Assembly (NCBI GenBank): GCA_022711195.1
Contig: JAKLFN010000030.1
Coordinates: 1 to 13,599, forward strand
DNA: 13,599 nucleotides
DNA from: Bacteroidota bacterium
GTDB taxonomy: Bacteria > Bacteroidota > Bacteroidia > Bacteroidales > VadinHA17
Direction of reading: 5' to 3'
Of the stretch, positions 1-7,648 are shown piece by piece. A model generated the notes under the pieces. That model was given only the letters and a program-made list of their open reading frames with translations. It was not told the DNA's origin and searched no databases. The position numbers were made by a program, and so were the translations under genes. Within the stretch, counting starts at the first letter, position 1. Every line of letters starts with the position of its first letter.

Positions 1-2124
1 AGGTATTTTTTTAACCTGAGAAATCCGTGATTTGAACCGTCCTGCCGGTCTCAGGTCGAGGCCATCAAATTTCCCGACACCATAGATACCTATTCCCGGT
101 CTTACCATGCCAAACTGATACTGGGGAAAACGGATTATTGCTGCTGAATTGCAAATATGCATTATGAAAGAGTAACCCGCTGCCGCCTGTATCTTTGCAG
201 CTGCCTCAAGGTAGGTATTAACCTGGCGGTGGGTAAAATCGTCAAAGGCTGGGTCGTCCCCTGCAGCCAGGTGTGAAAAGACCGATGCTATCTTTAATGC
301 ATCTGCAGTCCTGATCCTCCCAGCCAGGGTATCTATTTCACCAGGCATAAATCCCAGCCTGTGCATCCCTGAATCGATCTTTATATGGACGGGATACTGA
401 ACAAGTCCGTGCCTGGAGGCCACTTTATTGAAGCTGTCAAACGATTCAAGGTTATATATTTCAGGCTCAAGGTTATACCTTATCATCACCTCATACGATC
501 CGGGATCAGGATTCATTACCATTACGGGGAGGGTAACACCCGCGCTCCTCAGCGCAATGCCTTCGTCGGCATAGGCCACTCCCAGGTAGCTAACCCTGTG
601 ATATTCAAGTAATCCAGCTATTTCTGAAGGTCCTGTGCCATAGGCAAAAGCCTTTACCATCGCCATTACACGTGTTTCAGGCTGAAGGTGTCTTCTGAAT
701 TCGTTAAGGTTATGTGATATTGCATCGAGGTTTACTTCGAGAAGTGTCTGATGGACCTGGTGTTCGAGAAGCATGCCTATTTTTTCAAACTCAAATTTCC
801 TGGCTCCTTTCAGAAGTATCGTCTCAGCCTCAAAGACAAAAGTGTGCACCCTGTTGATGAATTCGTCGGTAGAATAGCAGAAAGTCGATCCCGGGTCAAA
901 GAGATCGCGGTTAGCTGTCAGGCGCGGGCCAATCCCTATCAGTCTGTCAATGCCGGCTTTCCTGATACCTTCTGCCACTTCGGTGTATAGTTCTTTTTCA
1001 TCGCGACCACTCTGGATGAAATCTGATAAGATCAGTGTTGTCTTCCTTGTATTTTGCGATTTGAGGAATTCGAGAGCCATTCCCAGCGAACCGGGATCGG
1101 AGTTATAAAAATCTTCTATCAGGTGGCAGTTATTGATCCCTGATTTCAGCTCCATCCTCATTGCAACAGAAACCAGCGATGATATCCCCTCCATTATTAT
1201 TTCGGGGCTGATACCAAGTACAAGGCAAACTGAGGCGGCAGTAACGGCATTTTCAACAGAGGCGCGGTCGGTAAATGGAATTAAGAGGTTATAAGTCTGT
1301 TTGTTATAAAAAAGCTTTGCTGATGTCTTATTACCTGGCATTATCTTCTTTTCAACAAAAACAGAAGCGTTCTTATTCTCAAATGACCAGCCGATCAGTT
1401 CTTTTTTATTATACTGAGAATCATTTTTAAGCAGGTTGGCAATAACGAAGTGATCGCTGCAATAAATTATTTTTGAAGCGTTAAGGAAGAGCTTCAGCTT
1501 TTCAGATGCTTTAGATTCAATGCTCCTGAAGTTTTCGCCATGAGCTTCACCGACATTTGTAATTACACCAATGCCGGGATCTATCACCCTGCGGAGATTA
1601 TCCATTTCGCCCGGGAATGAGATTCCGGCCTCAAATATTGCGAGCTTGTATTTTTCATCCAGTTTCCACACCGAAAGGGGTACTCCAATCTGTGAGTTAT
1701 AGCTCCTGGGACTCCGAACCACCGGAAGGGCAAGGCTAAGTATATCGGCAAGCCACTCCTTGACAATAGTTTTGCCTGCAGATCCTGTTACCGCTACTAC
1801 CGGCGAACGGAACATGGTTCTTTTATAAGACGCAAGCTCCTGGAGGGCCCTGACCGTGTCTTCTACCACAATAATTGCAACATTTCTGTTTTTCTTCAGT
1901 TCCCCTGGTATCCTTTCTGCAACAAATACCCTTATACCTTTTCCGAGAAGGTTCAGTATGAAATTATGGCCATCATGGTTCTTACCTCTTATTGCAAAGA
2001 AGGCCATACCGTCGGTAAAGGTAAGCTGACGGCTGTCGGTGACTATATCCGTAACCTCGATTGCAGGATCGCCGGTGAGGTCTCCTTTCACAATCTTCTG
2101 TATATCTCCCGATGTGAGTTTCAC
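1..2124 (-). CDS. murF-alr: Bifunctional UDP-N-acetylmuramoyl-tripeptide--D-Ala-D-Ala ligase / alanine racemase (3' end outside window)
   Basis: Cytoplasmic peptidoglycan precursor enzyme. The MurF half ligates D-Ala-D-Ala to UDP-MurNAc-tripeptide using ATP; the alanine racemase half makes D-alanine with PLP. I translated the minus frame from base 2124 to base 1 and found 708 codons without a stop, so the C-terminus is missing; full-length fusions are roughly 820 residues. MurF part, about residues 1-450: P-loop GSAGKT at 114-119, RSYNSQIGVP around 140-149, FEAGIS at 164-169, ITNVGEAH at 188-195, and a later FYNSDPGSL stretch. Alr part starts near residue 460 (LLEVNLDAISHN). The PLP lysine should be K491 in MVKAFAYG, followed by the HICNSAA and RPGIGIYG motifs. 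The start is GTG, overlapping the upstream stop as GTGA (2121-2124), with AGGA 8 nt upstream; the N-terminus KLTSGDIQ fits the family. The fusion is well known in Bacteroidota. The catalytic tyrosine of Alr lies beyond the window. Confidence 0.94.
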   Translation of the reverse strand, partial: MKLTSGDIQKIVKGDLTGDPAIEVTDIVTDSRQLTFTDGMAFFAIRGKNHDGHNFILNLLGKGIRVFVAERIPGELKKNRNVAIIVVEDTVRALQELASYKRTMFRSPVVAVTGSAGKTIVKEWLADILSLALPVVRSPRSYNSQIGVPLSVWKLDEKYKLAIFEAGISFPGEMDNLRRVIDPGIGVITNVGEAHGENFRSIESKASEKLKLFLNASKIIYCSDHFVIANLLKNDSQYNKKELIGWSFENKNASVFVEKKIMPGNKTSAKLFYNKQTYNLLIPFTDRASVENAVTAASVCLVLGISPEIIMEGISSLVSVAMRMELKSGINNCHLIEDFYNSDPGSLGMALEFLKSQNTRKTTLILSDFIQSGRDEKELYTEVAEGIRKAGIDRLIGIGPRLTANRDLFDPGSTFCYSTDEFINRVHTFVFEAETILLKGARKFEFEKIGMLLEHQVHQTLLEVNLDAISHNLNEFRRHLQPETRVMAMVKAFAYGTGPSEIAGLLEYHRVSYLGVAYADEGIALRSAGVTLPVMVMNPDPGSYEVMIRYNLEPEIYNLESFDSFNKVASRHGLVQYPVHIKIDSGMHRLGFMPGEIDTLAGRIRTADALKIASVFSHLAAGDDPAFDDFTHRQVNTYLEAAAKIQAAAGYSFIMHICNSAAIIRFPQYQFGMVRPGIGIYGVGKFDGLDLRPAGRFKSRISQVKKIP

Positions 2125-3623
2125 GGTTTTATTCCTGTTCTGTTTATAAAAGTAATTTCATTAAGCGAAATGTATATGAGTGAAATGATCGCAAGGTGTA
2201 CCGGTCCTATATACCTGAGCTCAAAGGGGCCTGCATATGCGCTGAAGGCATAATATACGACTACGAATGCGAGCAGCGCCAGGAATGATCTTGTGCGAGC
2301 AGGGCTAAGTTTTACCGTCTTCCTCTTCACGACGAAAGTTACCAGGCTGAACAGAAGTAATAGCCACATCAACGATCTTGCAACAGGTATGAGAATAAAG
2401 ATTTTCTGGAACAATCTGCTGTTGCTGTGAAGCTTCTCTCCTTTATCAAATCTGAACCAGCTGCCGAGAAGAGTATCGGGGATCCAGTCTGTTCTGAAGA
2501 CTTTCACCACCTGGTCGTCGGCAGGAAAGAATATGAGTCGGCAATTAGGTAAAAGATAATATCGTGCAAAAGCAAAAGGATACTTCTTCATGATATATGA
2601 TCCGAACCTTCCATATAATTTTGCCCCGAGATAATTCCACTGGTAAATATATGGAGTGTTTGTCCGCTGGGCTTCATTGATGCACCAGGCTTTCAGTGGT
2701 AGCCGGTTATCCCACATGAACTTAGCCGATGGTCTGGAGTCGGTTACCAGCAAGGTATCGTACTGGAGAACAAAACGGGTGAACTCTTTCAGTTTCCTGT
2801 CGCGGATATCTGACGGATTGATATTTATATATGGTACACAGTTCAGTGCATTGCTTGCCTTCTGCCATCCGCTGAAACCGGAAAACGTTCTCACCCTTAC
2901 AAGTTCAAATATCTTCGACTTCTGGTAACTGTAAAACGAATAGACAATTATCAGGAGGATTATTACCAGCGACGACGACAGCCTCAGCTTCTTCCTGTCG
3001 AAAGAAAGGATAACGAAAAATACCGAAACAGGAAGGTATGCAAGCCCGGTGAACCTGACGGTAATAAGGAAGAACAGAAGAAGAGCATGAAAACCAAATG
3101 ATGCGATCTTGACACCCTGTTTAGACTGGTTTATCATCCACAGGCCTGTTGACAGCCACAGCATTGTCATGGAAGTGAACAGGGAATCGCTCAGAACCGA
3201 ATTTGAAAGGTAGATAAGCAGGGGAGAAAAAACTGCAGCTATTGCATAGATCCAGAAAATAAATATCCTGCGCGGAGGGTAGAAATATTTGACAGTAAAA
3301 AGAAGGAAGATCGCTGAGAGTGCATTGATGATGTACTGTATGAAAACCAGGAAATGAATTGAAGGCGACAAAGAATGAATAATGATCAGGAACCTTGAAT
3401 ATCCGAAAGGTCTGTAGGTATCCTGCATATTTTCAGCAGCAGCCCTGACATAACTTCCTGAATCAGAAATTCCTGCCGGATAGGGATAAAGCAGAATCAG
3501 GACAACATAAAGCACCAGATAGAGAGCTGACAGGATCAGCAGCTGGTCTTTATTTCTTCCTGTCAGCAGGAATTTCCTGAATGAACCAGGAAACACAGGT
3601 TCTTCACTCTGATTTTTTTTCAT
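2121..3623 (-). CDS. Multi-pass membrane protein, probable GT-C-type glycosyltransferase (ArnT/PMT-like)
   Basis: 500 residues. Hydrophobic segments lie at about 28-48, 80-113, 119-140, 146-164, 177-208, 216-233, 405-432, 446-463 and 471-490, so roughly ten membrane spans. A long soluble loop lies at about 235-400. The first loop carries [11 protein letters not shown] with D54, followed by [10 protein letters not shown] (70-79). A SDSLF motif sits at 145-149 and an [11 protein letters not shown] segment near 468-478. This pattern matches GT-C enzymes such as ArnT and PMT: an acidic residue in the first loop, RPxGYxxFL, S/T-E/D-xLF, and a late RYxxP. These use polyprenyl-phosphate sugars as donors on the outer face of the membrane. 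I infer the class; sugar and acceptor are unknown. The ATG lies inside the upstream flavoprotein gene (20 bp overlap) and has AGGAGG six bases before it. The stop overlaps the murF start. It could also be an unassigned membrane protein without glycosyltransferase activity. Confidence 0.75.
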   Translation of the reverse strand: MKKNQSEEPVFPGSFRKFLLTGRNKDQLLILSALYLVLYVVLILLYPYPAGISDSGSYVRAAAENMQDTYRPFGYSRFLIIIHSLSPSIHFLVFIQYIINALSAIFLLFTVKYFYPPRRIFIFWIYAIAAVFSPLLIYLSNSVLSDSLFTSMTMLWLSTGLWMINQSKQGVKIASFGFHALLLFFLITVRFTGLAYLPVSVFFVILSFDRKKLRLSSSLVIILLIIVYSFYSYQKSKIFELVRVRTFSGFSGWQKASNALNCVPYININPSDIRDRKLKEFTRFVLQYDTLLVTDSRPSAKFMWDNRLPLKAWCINEAQRTNTPYIYQWNYLGAKLYGRFGSYIMKKYPFAFARYYLLPNCRLIFFPADDQVVKVFRTDWIPDTLLGSWFRFDKGEKLHSNSRLFQKIFILIPVARSLMWLLLLFSLVTFVVKRKTVKLSPARTRSFLALLAFVVVYYAFSAYAGPFELRYIGPVHLAIISLIYISLNEITFINRTGIKP

Positions 3624-5196
3624 GGTATTCCTCCTCTGTGTTTATGTCCCAGATATTTTCCCTGGTGAGTGTCTGGTTGATAATATTGTTCACCGCAGTT
3701 ATTGCGGTAAGCATTGAATGGTCCTGGTTATTATATTTATGCATTCCGTTGCGTCCTATCAGGAAAAGGTTGCCAAAGGTGTCGGTAAAGTCGCGGATTT
3801 TCGAAAACTCGGAGTAGGTGCCAAAATAGGCAGGGTATGTTTTGGGCATCCTGACAATTGTGCTGTCAATAACCTCCGACCTGTCGATGATACCTATAGA
3901 GTGCAGTTCACCAATAGCGAATTGTATAAAATCCTCGTCATTCATTTCCCACAGGTTGTCGCCCTCGTTGCAAAAATACTCAAGTCCTATCCAAACCTTA
4001 TTCAGGTCGGCAACCATATAGGGCGACCAGTTATTGAAAATCTGGAGCCTTCCGATATTAACATCCCTTTCCTGTATATATATCCAGTTATCGGGTACGA
4101 GGTTATTCAGAGTATCGATCCGGGTCTCATTATTTATTTTCAGCTTGTTCAATAGAAGTCCTACAGTTATAAAATCCCTGTACTGCAAGCCATTACTGAT
4201 TTCTTTAACCCTGTCAGGGACACTCGTACCCATAGCATTGATAAGATCTTTCACAGGCATAGTTGAAAAGAAATAGTCGCCTTTCAGGGAGTGTTTCTGA
4301 CCGGTTTGACATTCGGTATAAGTGACAGAAATGATCCTGTCGCCCGAATGTTCAATTTCTGTGACCTCGGTATTCATTCTTATATCACCCCCTTTTTCAC
4401 TGATTATTTCAGCCACTCTCTGCCACATTTGCCCGGGGCCGAGCTTCGGGTAGAGGAACTGCTCGATCAGGCTTGTATCGGTTTTCTTCTGGCTGAGTGA
4501 CCTTTCCTTTTTAAAAACAGACTTTAAAGCATGAAGGAGCGCCTTTGTCACTGACAATTCCTTAACTCTTTGTTTTCCCCAGTCAGCAGGGATATCGGAG
4601 CATGCCACACCCCATACCTTCTCGGTGTAGTCGCGGAAGAATGTCCTGTATAATTCCTCTCCAAAGCGGCTGATAAAAAAATCTTCGAGTGATTTAATGT
4701 TCTTCACCGGGAATAATCTGACTTTCGCGTATGTAAATGCGATTTTAAGTATCCTGGCAAATCCCAGGTTGGTAATGGTCTTTTTGTTAAGTGTCACAGG
4801 GTAATCAAAGAACCGTCGCAGGAAGAAGATCCGCGACAGCCTGTTCCTGATCAGCATCACCCTGTCGGTTTTTTCAGGATCGGGACCTCCGGGACGGAGC
4901 TCTACACGGGTGCTTCGTTTATGGTAGGTGATCTCCTTCAGGATCTCATCCTTTGAATGTGCTCCCTGCAAAGGAAGTATCTCCTGCCACCACTTCATGA
5001 CCAGATCCGATTTGGAGAAGAACCTGTGGCCGCCAAGGTCAAGACGATTACCCTTGTAATTAATTGTTTTTGAGATGCCTCCTATATCACCTGATTTCTC
5101 AAGCACCACAGGAATGATATCTGTCCTGGTAATAAGTTCATAAGCAGCTGTTAAACCTGCAGGCCCGGCTCCGATAATTATCGCATGCTTGCTCAT
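3604..5196 (-). CDS. FAD-dependent oxidoreductase, UDP-galactopyranose mutase/amine oxidase superfamily
   Basis: 530 residues, probably cytoplasmic or membrane-peripheral. The N-terminal Rossmann fold shows IIIGAGPAG (6-14), E33 placed to bind the adenosine ribose, a GGIS turn (39-42) and LGGHRFF (54-60). The middle segment [24 protein letters not shown] (split here: [10 protein letters not shown] at 173-182, then [14 protein letters not shown] to 196) resembles the UDP-galactopyranose mutase core. The C-terminal FAD motif [19 protein letters not shown] (477-495) is also UGM-like, with the GR and YxxxD pattern. It is longer than bacterial UGM (about 370-390 residues), so true mutase activity is not assured; protoporphyrinogen-oxidase or desaturase-like relatives are alternatives. 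The position between a GtrA protein and a GT-C protein points to sugar or polyprenyl-sugar chemistry (inference). The ATG at 5196 follows the gtrA stop by 12 bp. Confidence 0.85.
   Translation of the reverse strand: MSKHAIIIGAGPAGLTAAYELITRTDIIPVVLEKSGDIGGISKTINYKGNRLDLGGHRFFSKSDLVMKWWQEILPLQGAHSKDEILKEITYHKRSTRVELRPGGPDPEKTDRVMLIRNRLSRIFFLRRFFDYPVTLNKKTITNLGFARILKIAFTYAKVRLFPVKNIKSLEDFFISRFGEELYRTFFRDYTEKVWGVACSDIPADWGKQRVKELSVTKALLHALKSVFKKERSLSQKKTDTSLIEQFLYPKLGPGQMWQRVAEIISEKGGDIRMNTEVTEIEHSGDRIISVTYTECQTGQKHSLKGDYFFSTMPVKDLINAMGTSVPDRVKEISNGLQYRDFITVGLLLNKLKINNETRIDTLNNLVPDNWIYIQERDVNIGRLQIFNNWSPYMVADLNKVWIGLEYFCNEGDNLWEMNDEDFIQFAIGELHSIGIIDRSEVIDSTIVRMPKTYPAYFGTYSEFSKIRDFTDTFGNLFLIGRNGMHKYNNQDHSMLTAITAVNNIINQTLTRENIWDINTEEEYHEKKSE
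3630..3635 (-). promoter_or_regulatory. Consensus Shine-Dalgarno AGGAGG for the GT-C gene
   Basis: Read on the minus strand, AGGAGG is followed by six bases (AATACC) and then the ATG at 3623-3621. It lies inside the last codons of the upstream flavoprotein gene, where GAG GAG GAA codes for Glu-Glu-Glu. Such a full consensus is not seen before the other starts here, and it fixes the start of the membrane protein. It suggests re-initiation within the overlapping pair. Confidence 0.7.
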
Positions 5197-5208
5197 AATG
5201 AGTTTTTG

Positions 5209-5643
5209 TCACTTATTAAAGAGTATCAATTTCCTTACAAAGAAATTCCAAAGGTAAACAAGGACTGCAGTAAGGATCTTTGAAATAAGGTAATACATTC
5301 CAGCCAGGTCGGTAAATAACCAGAGGAAGAGTTCATTCAGGCCCAGGCCGACCAGCCCTATCAGTGCAAAAACAATAAATTCGATCCTTTTATCGCTTAC
5401 AGTATGCCTTGTGAAAACCCAGCCAATGCTTAAAAAATAATTTGTAACAAGACCCAGGATAAATGCGATGGCTGCCGAAACCAGGTAATGCAGATTGAGA
5501 TATTCGGTCAGCAGGAACAAGGTACCGAAATCGACAATAAAAGCAAATCCGCCTACAAACGTATAACGGATAAGCTGAAATAAAGTATTGTCAGTCTTCT
5601 CCCTGAAGATCCTGATAAACAGTTCAGAGAATTTCTCTTTCAC
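5209..5643 (-). CDS. GtrA family membrane protein
   Basis: 144 residues, the usual GtrA length, with four hydrophobic helices at about 22-46, 51-75, 88-110 and 113-140. Family hallmarks are visible: [22 protein letters not shown] near the N-terminus, the [10 protein letters not shown] segment at the end of helix 2 (68-77), and [21 protein letters not shown] at the C-terminus (read as [12 protein letters not shown] then FFVRKLILF). GtrA proteins are proposed to flip or present polyprenyl-phosphate sugars across the inner membrane; Rv3789 of Mycobacterium is a GtrA protein beside the flavoenzyme gene dprE1. The start codon is GTG at 5643-5641 with no evident Shine-Dalgarno, 11 bp after the tdk stop. 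Family assignment is firm; the sugar it handles is not known. Confidence 0.9.
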   Translation of the reverse strand: MKEKFSELFIRIFREKTDNTLFQLIRYTFVGGFAFIVDFGTLFLLTEYLNLHYLVSAAIAFILGLVTNYFLSIGWVFTRHTVSDKRIEFIVFALIGLVGLGLNELFLWLFTDLAGMYYLISKILTAVLVYLWNFFVRKLILFNK

Positions 5644-5654
5644 GGTTAGGCTGG

Positions 5655-6242
5655 TTAATCATCACTCCCTCTGACTTTATTAAAGCACGATCGGCAAAGA
5701 GGTTCATATTTGTCTTTCTCGCCAAGTACCACGACCTGGTTTTCGTCTGATTTTCTGAAGGAATACTGTGCCAGGTTCCCGCAGCGCATACATATAGCAT
5801 GAACTTTTGTTACGAACTCAGCTATTGCCAGGACATCGGGTATCGGACCGAACGGTTTCCCCATAAAGTCCATATCAAGACCCGCAACAATGACGCGTAT
5901 ACCTCTGTCGGCCAGCTTATTGCAAACATCCACAAGGGCATTGTCAAAAAACTGTGCTTCATCGATCCCGACCACATGAACATTGCCGGCAAGAAGCAGA
6001 ATTGCGGCAGCATGTTCGACCGGGGTGGAGACTATTGATTTGTCGTCGTGTGAAACGACGCGGGTTTCGGAATAACGGGTATCGAGCGCCGGCTTGAATA
6101 TTTCGACCTTCAGACCTGCAAACTGGGCACGACGGAGCCTTCGTATCAGCTCCTCGGTCTTGCCTGAGAACATTGAACCTGTGATCACCTCTACTGATCC
6201 TCTCTTACCCTGTGAAGTGACCGTATTTTCGAGAAAATCCAT
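5655..6242 (-). CDS. tdk: Thymidine kinase (type II)
   Basis: 195 residues, normal for the bacterial type II family. It phosphorylates thymidine (and deoxyuridine) with ATP in the pyrimidine salvage pathway, in the cytoplasm. The P-loop is GSMFSGKT (22-29), the Walker B / catalytic region is IDEAQFFD (93-100, E95 being the expected general base), and [13 protein letters not shown] (121-133) follows. Zinc-binding cysteines are in CMRC (C151, C154) and CRSC (C183, C186). The YEPLC segment at 179-183 belongs to the lasso that closes over thymidine. It is the first gene of the minus-strand operon; the start at 6242 gives about ten residues more than the minimal core. No abnormal residues seen. 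Confidence 0.97.
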   Translation of the reverse strand: MDFLENTVTSQGKRGSVEVITGSMFSGKTEELIRRLRRAQFAGLKVEIFKPALDTRYSETRVVSHDDKSIVSTPVEHAAAILLLAGNVHVVGIDEAQFFDNALVDVCNKLADRGIRVIVAGLDMDFMGKPFGPIPDVLAIAEFVTKVHAICMRCGNLAQYSFRKSDENQVVVLGEKDKYEPLCRSCFNKVRGSDD

Positions 6243-6268
6243 CCCTGAAATTTATCTGATGAAGAGTA

Positions 6269-6278
6269 CCAAAATGTA
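6269..6278 (-). promoter_or_regulatory. Possible -7 box of the tdk operon promoter
   Basis: On the minus strand the sequence reads TACATTTTGG, which matches the Bacteroidota -7 element TAnnTTTG at seven of eight positions, or exactly with one extra base in the spacer. It sits about 27-36 bases upstream of the tdk ATG. I see no good TTTG box about 19 bases further upstream, so this call is tentative. Confidence 0.35.
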
Positions 6279-6288
6279 AACAGATCCC

Positions 6289-6318
6289 GTTATCGGAGTG
6301 GAATATTATTTACTTTTG
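6289..6318 (+). promoter_or_regulatory. Bacteroidota-type promoter for the 6358-10395 gene unit
   Basis: TACTTTTG at 6311-6318 is an exact match to the -7 consensus TAnnTTTG of the Bacteroidota primary sigma factor. A weak -33 candidate GTTA at 6289-6292 lies 18 bases upstream, where TTTG would be expected. Transcription would start near 6322-6326, giving a leader of about 35 bases before the ATG at 6358. The -33 box is poor, so confidence rests on the -7 box. Confidence 0.6.
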
Positions 6319-6357
6319 CAAAATAAGGATTTTGGTTTGTTTTATTTATGACAAAAT

Positions 6358-6981
6358 ATGGATTTCAACAAGACAGTTGATTTAATTATCAGGGACCTCG
6401 AAGAGGCCCGGGATATAATCGATGATCTTAAGAGCTTTCCGGGGGTGCCGCCAATTCAGGTCGAGCATGCCAAGTCGAAGATCAGGAATGCTGCTGAGGT
6501 TATATCGCTTTTCAGAGACCTTCCTCAACCTGCAGGTAGCGAAGAAAGAAAACAGGAGAAGGAAGAAAAAAAGAAAAGAAGTGAAAACAGGAAGCCGGAA
6601 AAAGAAGAGAAGATTGCAGAGTTTGTAACAAAAGATACACCAGAATCGTCAATAGTGGCAGATAAATTCAGTAATATGCCCGGTATTAACGAAAAGCTCG
6701 GTAGCATGAGAGAAGATGATAATATCTCTGATTTTCTGAAATCAAAGCCTCTTACAAATCTTAAAGAGGCTATAGGCATCAATGACAGATTCCTCTTTAT
6801 CAGGGAGCTTTTCAACGGTGATTCAAATTCATATAACCAGGCGATCACAAAAATTGATGAAGCATTAAACCTTTCAGATGCAAAAGCTCTCTTTGCAAAT
6901 ATGGCAGGCTCAAATACCGACAGTGAAGCAGGCAGGCAGCTCATTGATCTTCTGAAACGCAAATTCCCTGCCGATGAGTAA
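6358..6981 (+). CDS. Conserved hypothetical protein with charged linker
   Basis: 207 residues, cytoplasmic by appearance: no signal peptide and no membrane segment. Three parts are visible. Residues 1-57 look helical and acidic (DLIIRDLEEARDIIDDLKSF) with further helix to about 54. Residues 60-90 form a low-complexity Lys/Glu linker encoded by an A-rich tract. Residues 105-204 form a compact-looking domain, with LKEAIGINDRFLFIRELFNG (135-154) and AITKIDEALNLSDAKAL (162-178). I recall similar C-terminal segments in unnamed Bacteroidota proteins but know no function. It is the first gene of its unit, and its stop overlaps the rsmI start by 8 bp, so the two proteins are probably made together. 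No shadow frame competes. Confidence 0.85.
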   Translation: MDFNKTVDLIIRDLEEARDIIDDLKSFPGVPPIQVEHAKSKIRNAAEVISLFRDLPQPAGSEERKQEKEEKKKRSENRKPEKEEKIAEFVTKDTPESSIVADKFSNMPGINEKLGSMREDDNISDFLKSKPLTNLKEAIGINDRFLFIRELFNGDSNSYNQAITKIDEALNLSDAKALFANMAGSNTDSEAGRQLIDLLKRKFPADE

Positions 6982-7648
6982 GCTCTTTCTTGTTCCCACT
7001 CCGATAGGCAACCTGGGCGATATCACCTACAGGGCTGTTGAAGTGCTGCAGAGCGTTGACCTGATACTGGCAGAGGATACAAGACAGACAGGAAAGCTGC
7101 TGCACCATTACAACATCAGTACCCCGCTGCAATCGCATCACATGTATAATGAACACAAAACCGTGGAGGCGGTCTGTGAGAGGATCCTTTCGGGTGATAA
7201 AGTAGCACTGGTAACAGATGCCGGCACCCCGGGGATCTCTGATCCGGGTTTCCTGATCGTAAGGACAAGTATTCAAAAGGGAATACCTGTCGAAACTCTG
7301 CCCGGCCCTACTGCTCTGATACCGGCGCTCGTTAATTCTGGTTTGCCATCGGAGAGATTCTGCTTCGAAGGTTTTCTTCCTCAGAAAAAAGGAAGAAACA
7401 GGAGATTTACCTCCCTGGAAGCAGAGACCAGGACAATAATATTCTATGAATCGCCTTTCAGGCTTGTAAAAACCCTTGAAGAACTATCACAACACCTCGG
7501 AACCGACAGAGAGGCTTCCGTTTCAAGAGAGCTGAGTAAAGTGTTCGAGGAGAATAGAAGAGGCACACTTGCTGAACTGGCAGATCATTATAAAAAAACA
7601 ACTCCCCGGGGCGAAATTGTAATTGTGGTTGCCGGGAAAAAAGACTGA
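6974..7648 (+). CDS. rsmI: 16S rRNA (cytidine(1402)-2'-O)-methyltransferase
   Basis: 224 residues. RsmI uses S-adenosylmethionine to methylate the 2'-OH of C1402 in 16S rRNA, in the decoding centre. Tetrapyrrole-methylase fold motifs are all present: LVPTPIGNLGDIT (6-18), AEDTR (33-37), VTDAGTPGISDPG (80-92), LPGPTA (109-114), FEGFLP (131-136), YESPFR (158-163), RELSK (185-189) and the final PRGEIVIVV. The protein lacks the roughly 50-residue C-terminal extension of E. coli RsmI (286 residues), as is usual in Bacteroidota. The ATG lies inside the end of the preceding gene with no clear Shine-Dalgarno, so translation is probably coupled. The stop TGA shares its A with the next ATG. Confidence 0.97.
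   Translation: MSKLFLVPTPIGNLGDITYRAVEVLQSVDLILAEDTRQTGKLLHHYNISTPLQSHHMYNEHKTVEAVCERILSGDKVALVTDAGTPGISDPGFLIVRTSIQKGIPVETLPGPTALIPALVNSGLPSERFCFEGFLPQKKGRNRRFTSLEAETRTIIFYESPFRLVKTLEELSQHLGTDREASVSRELSKVFEENRRGTLAELADHYKKTTPRGEIVIVVAGKKD

Noticed and set aside
1584..1766. 60-residue minus-strand frame inside murF
   Set aside because: It is a shadow frame; the murF reading frame runs straight through with conserved motifs.
3718..4155. 145-codon plus-strand frame opposite the flavoprotein gene
   Set aside because: Antisense shadow; the opposite frame has clear FAD-binding motifs throughout.
6525..6962. 145-codon minus-strand frame opposite the unknown 207-residue gene
   Set aside because: Serine/phenylalanine-rich composition is what the antisense of a Lys/Glu-rich tract gives. 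The plus frame has the promoter, the overlap with rsmI and a conserved-looking C-terminal domain.
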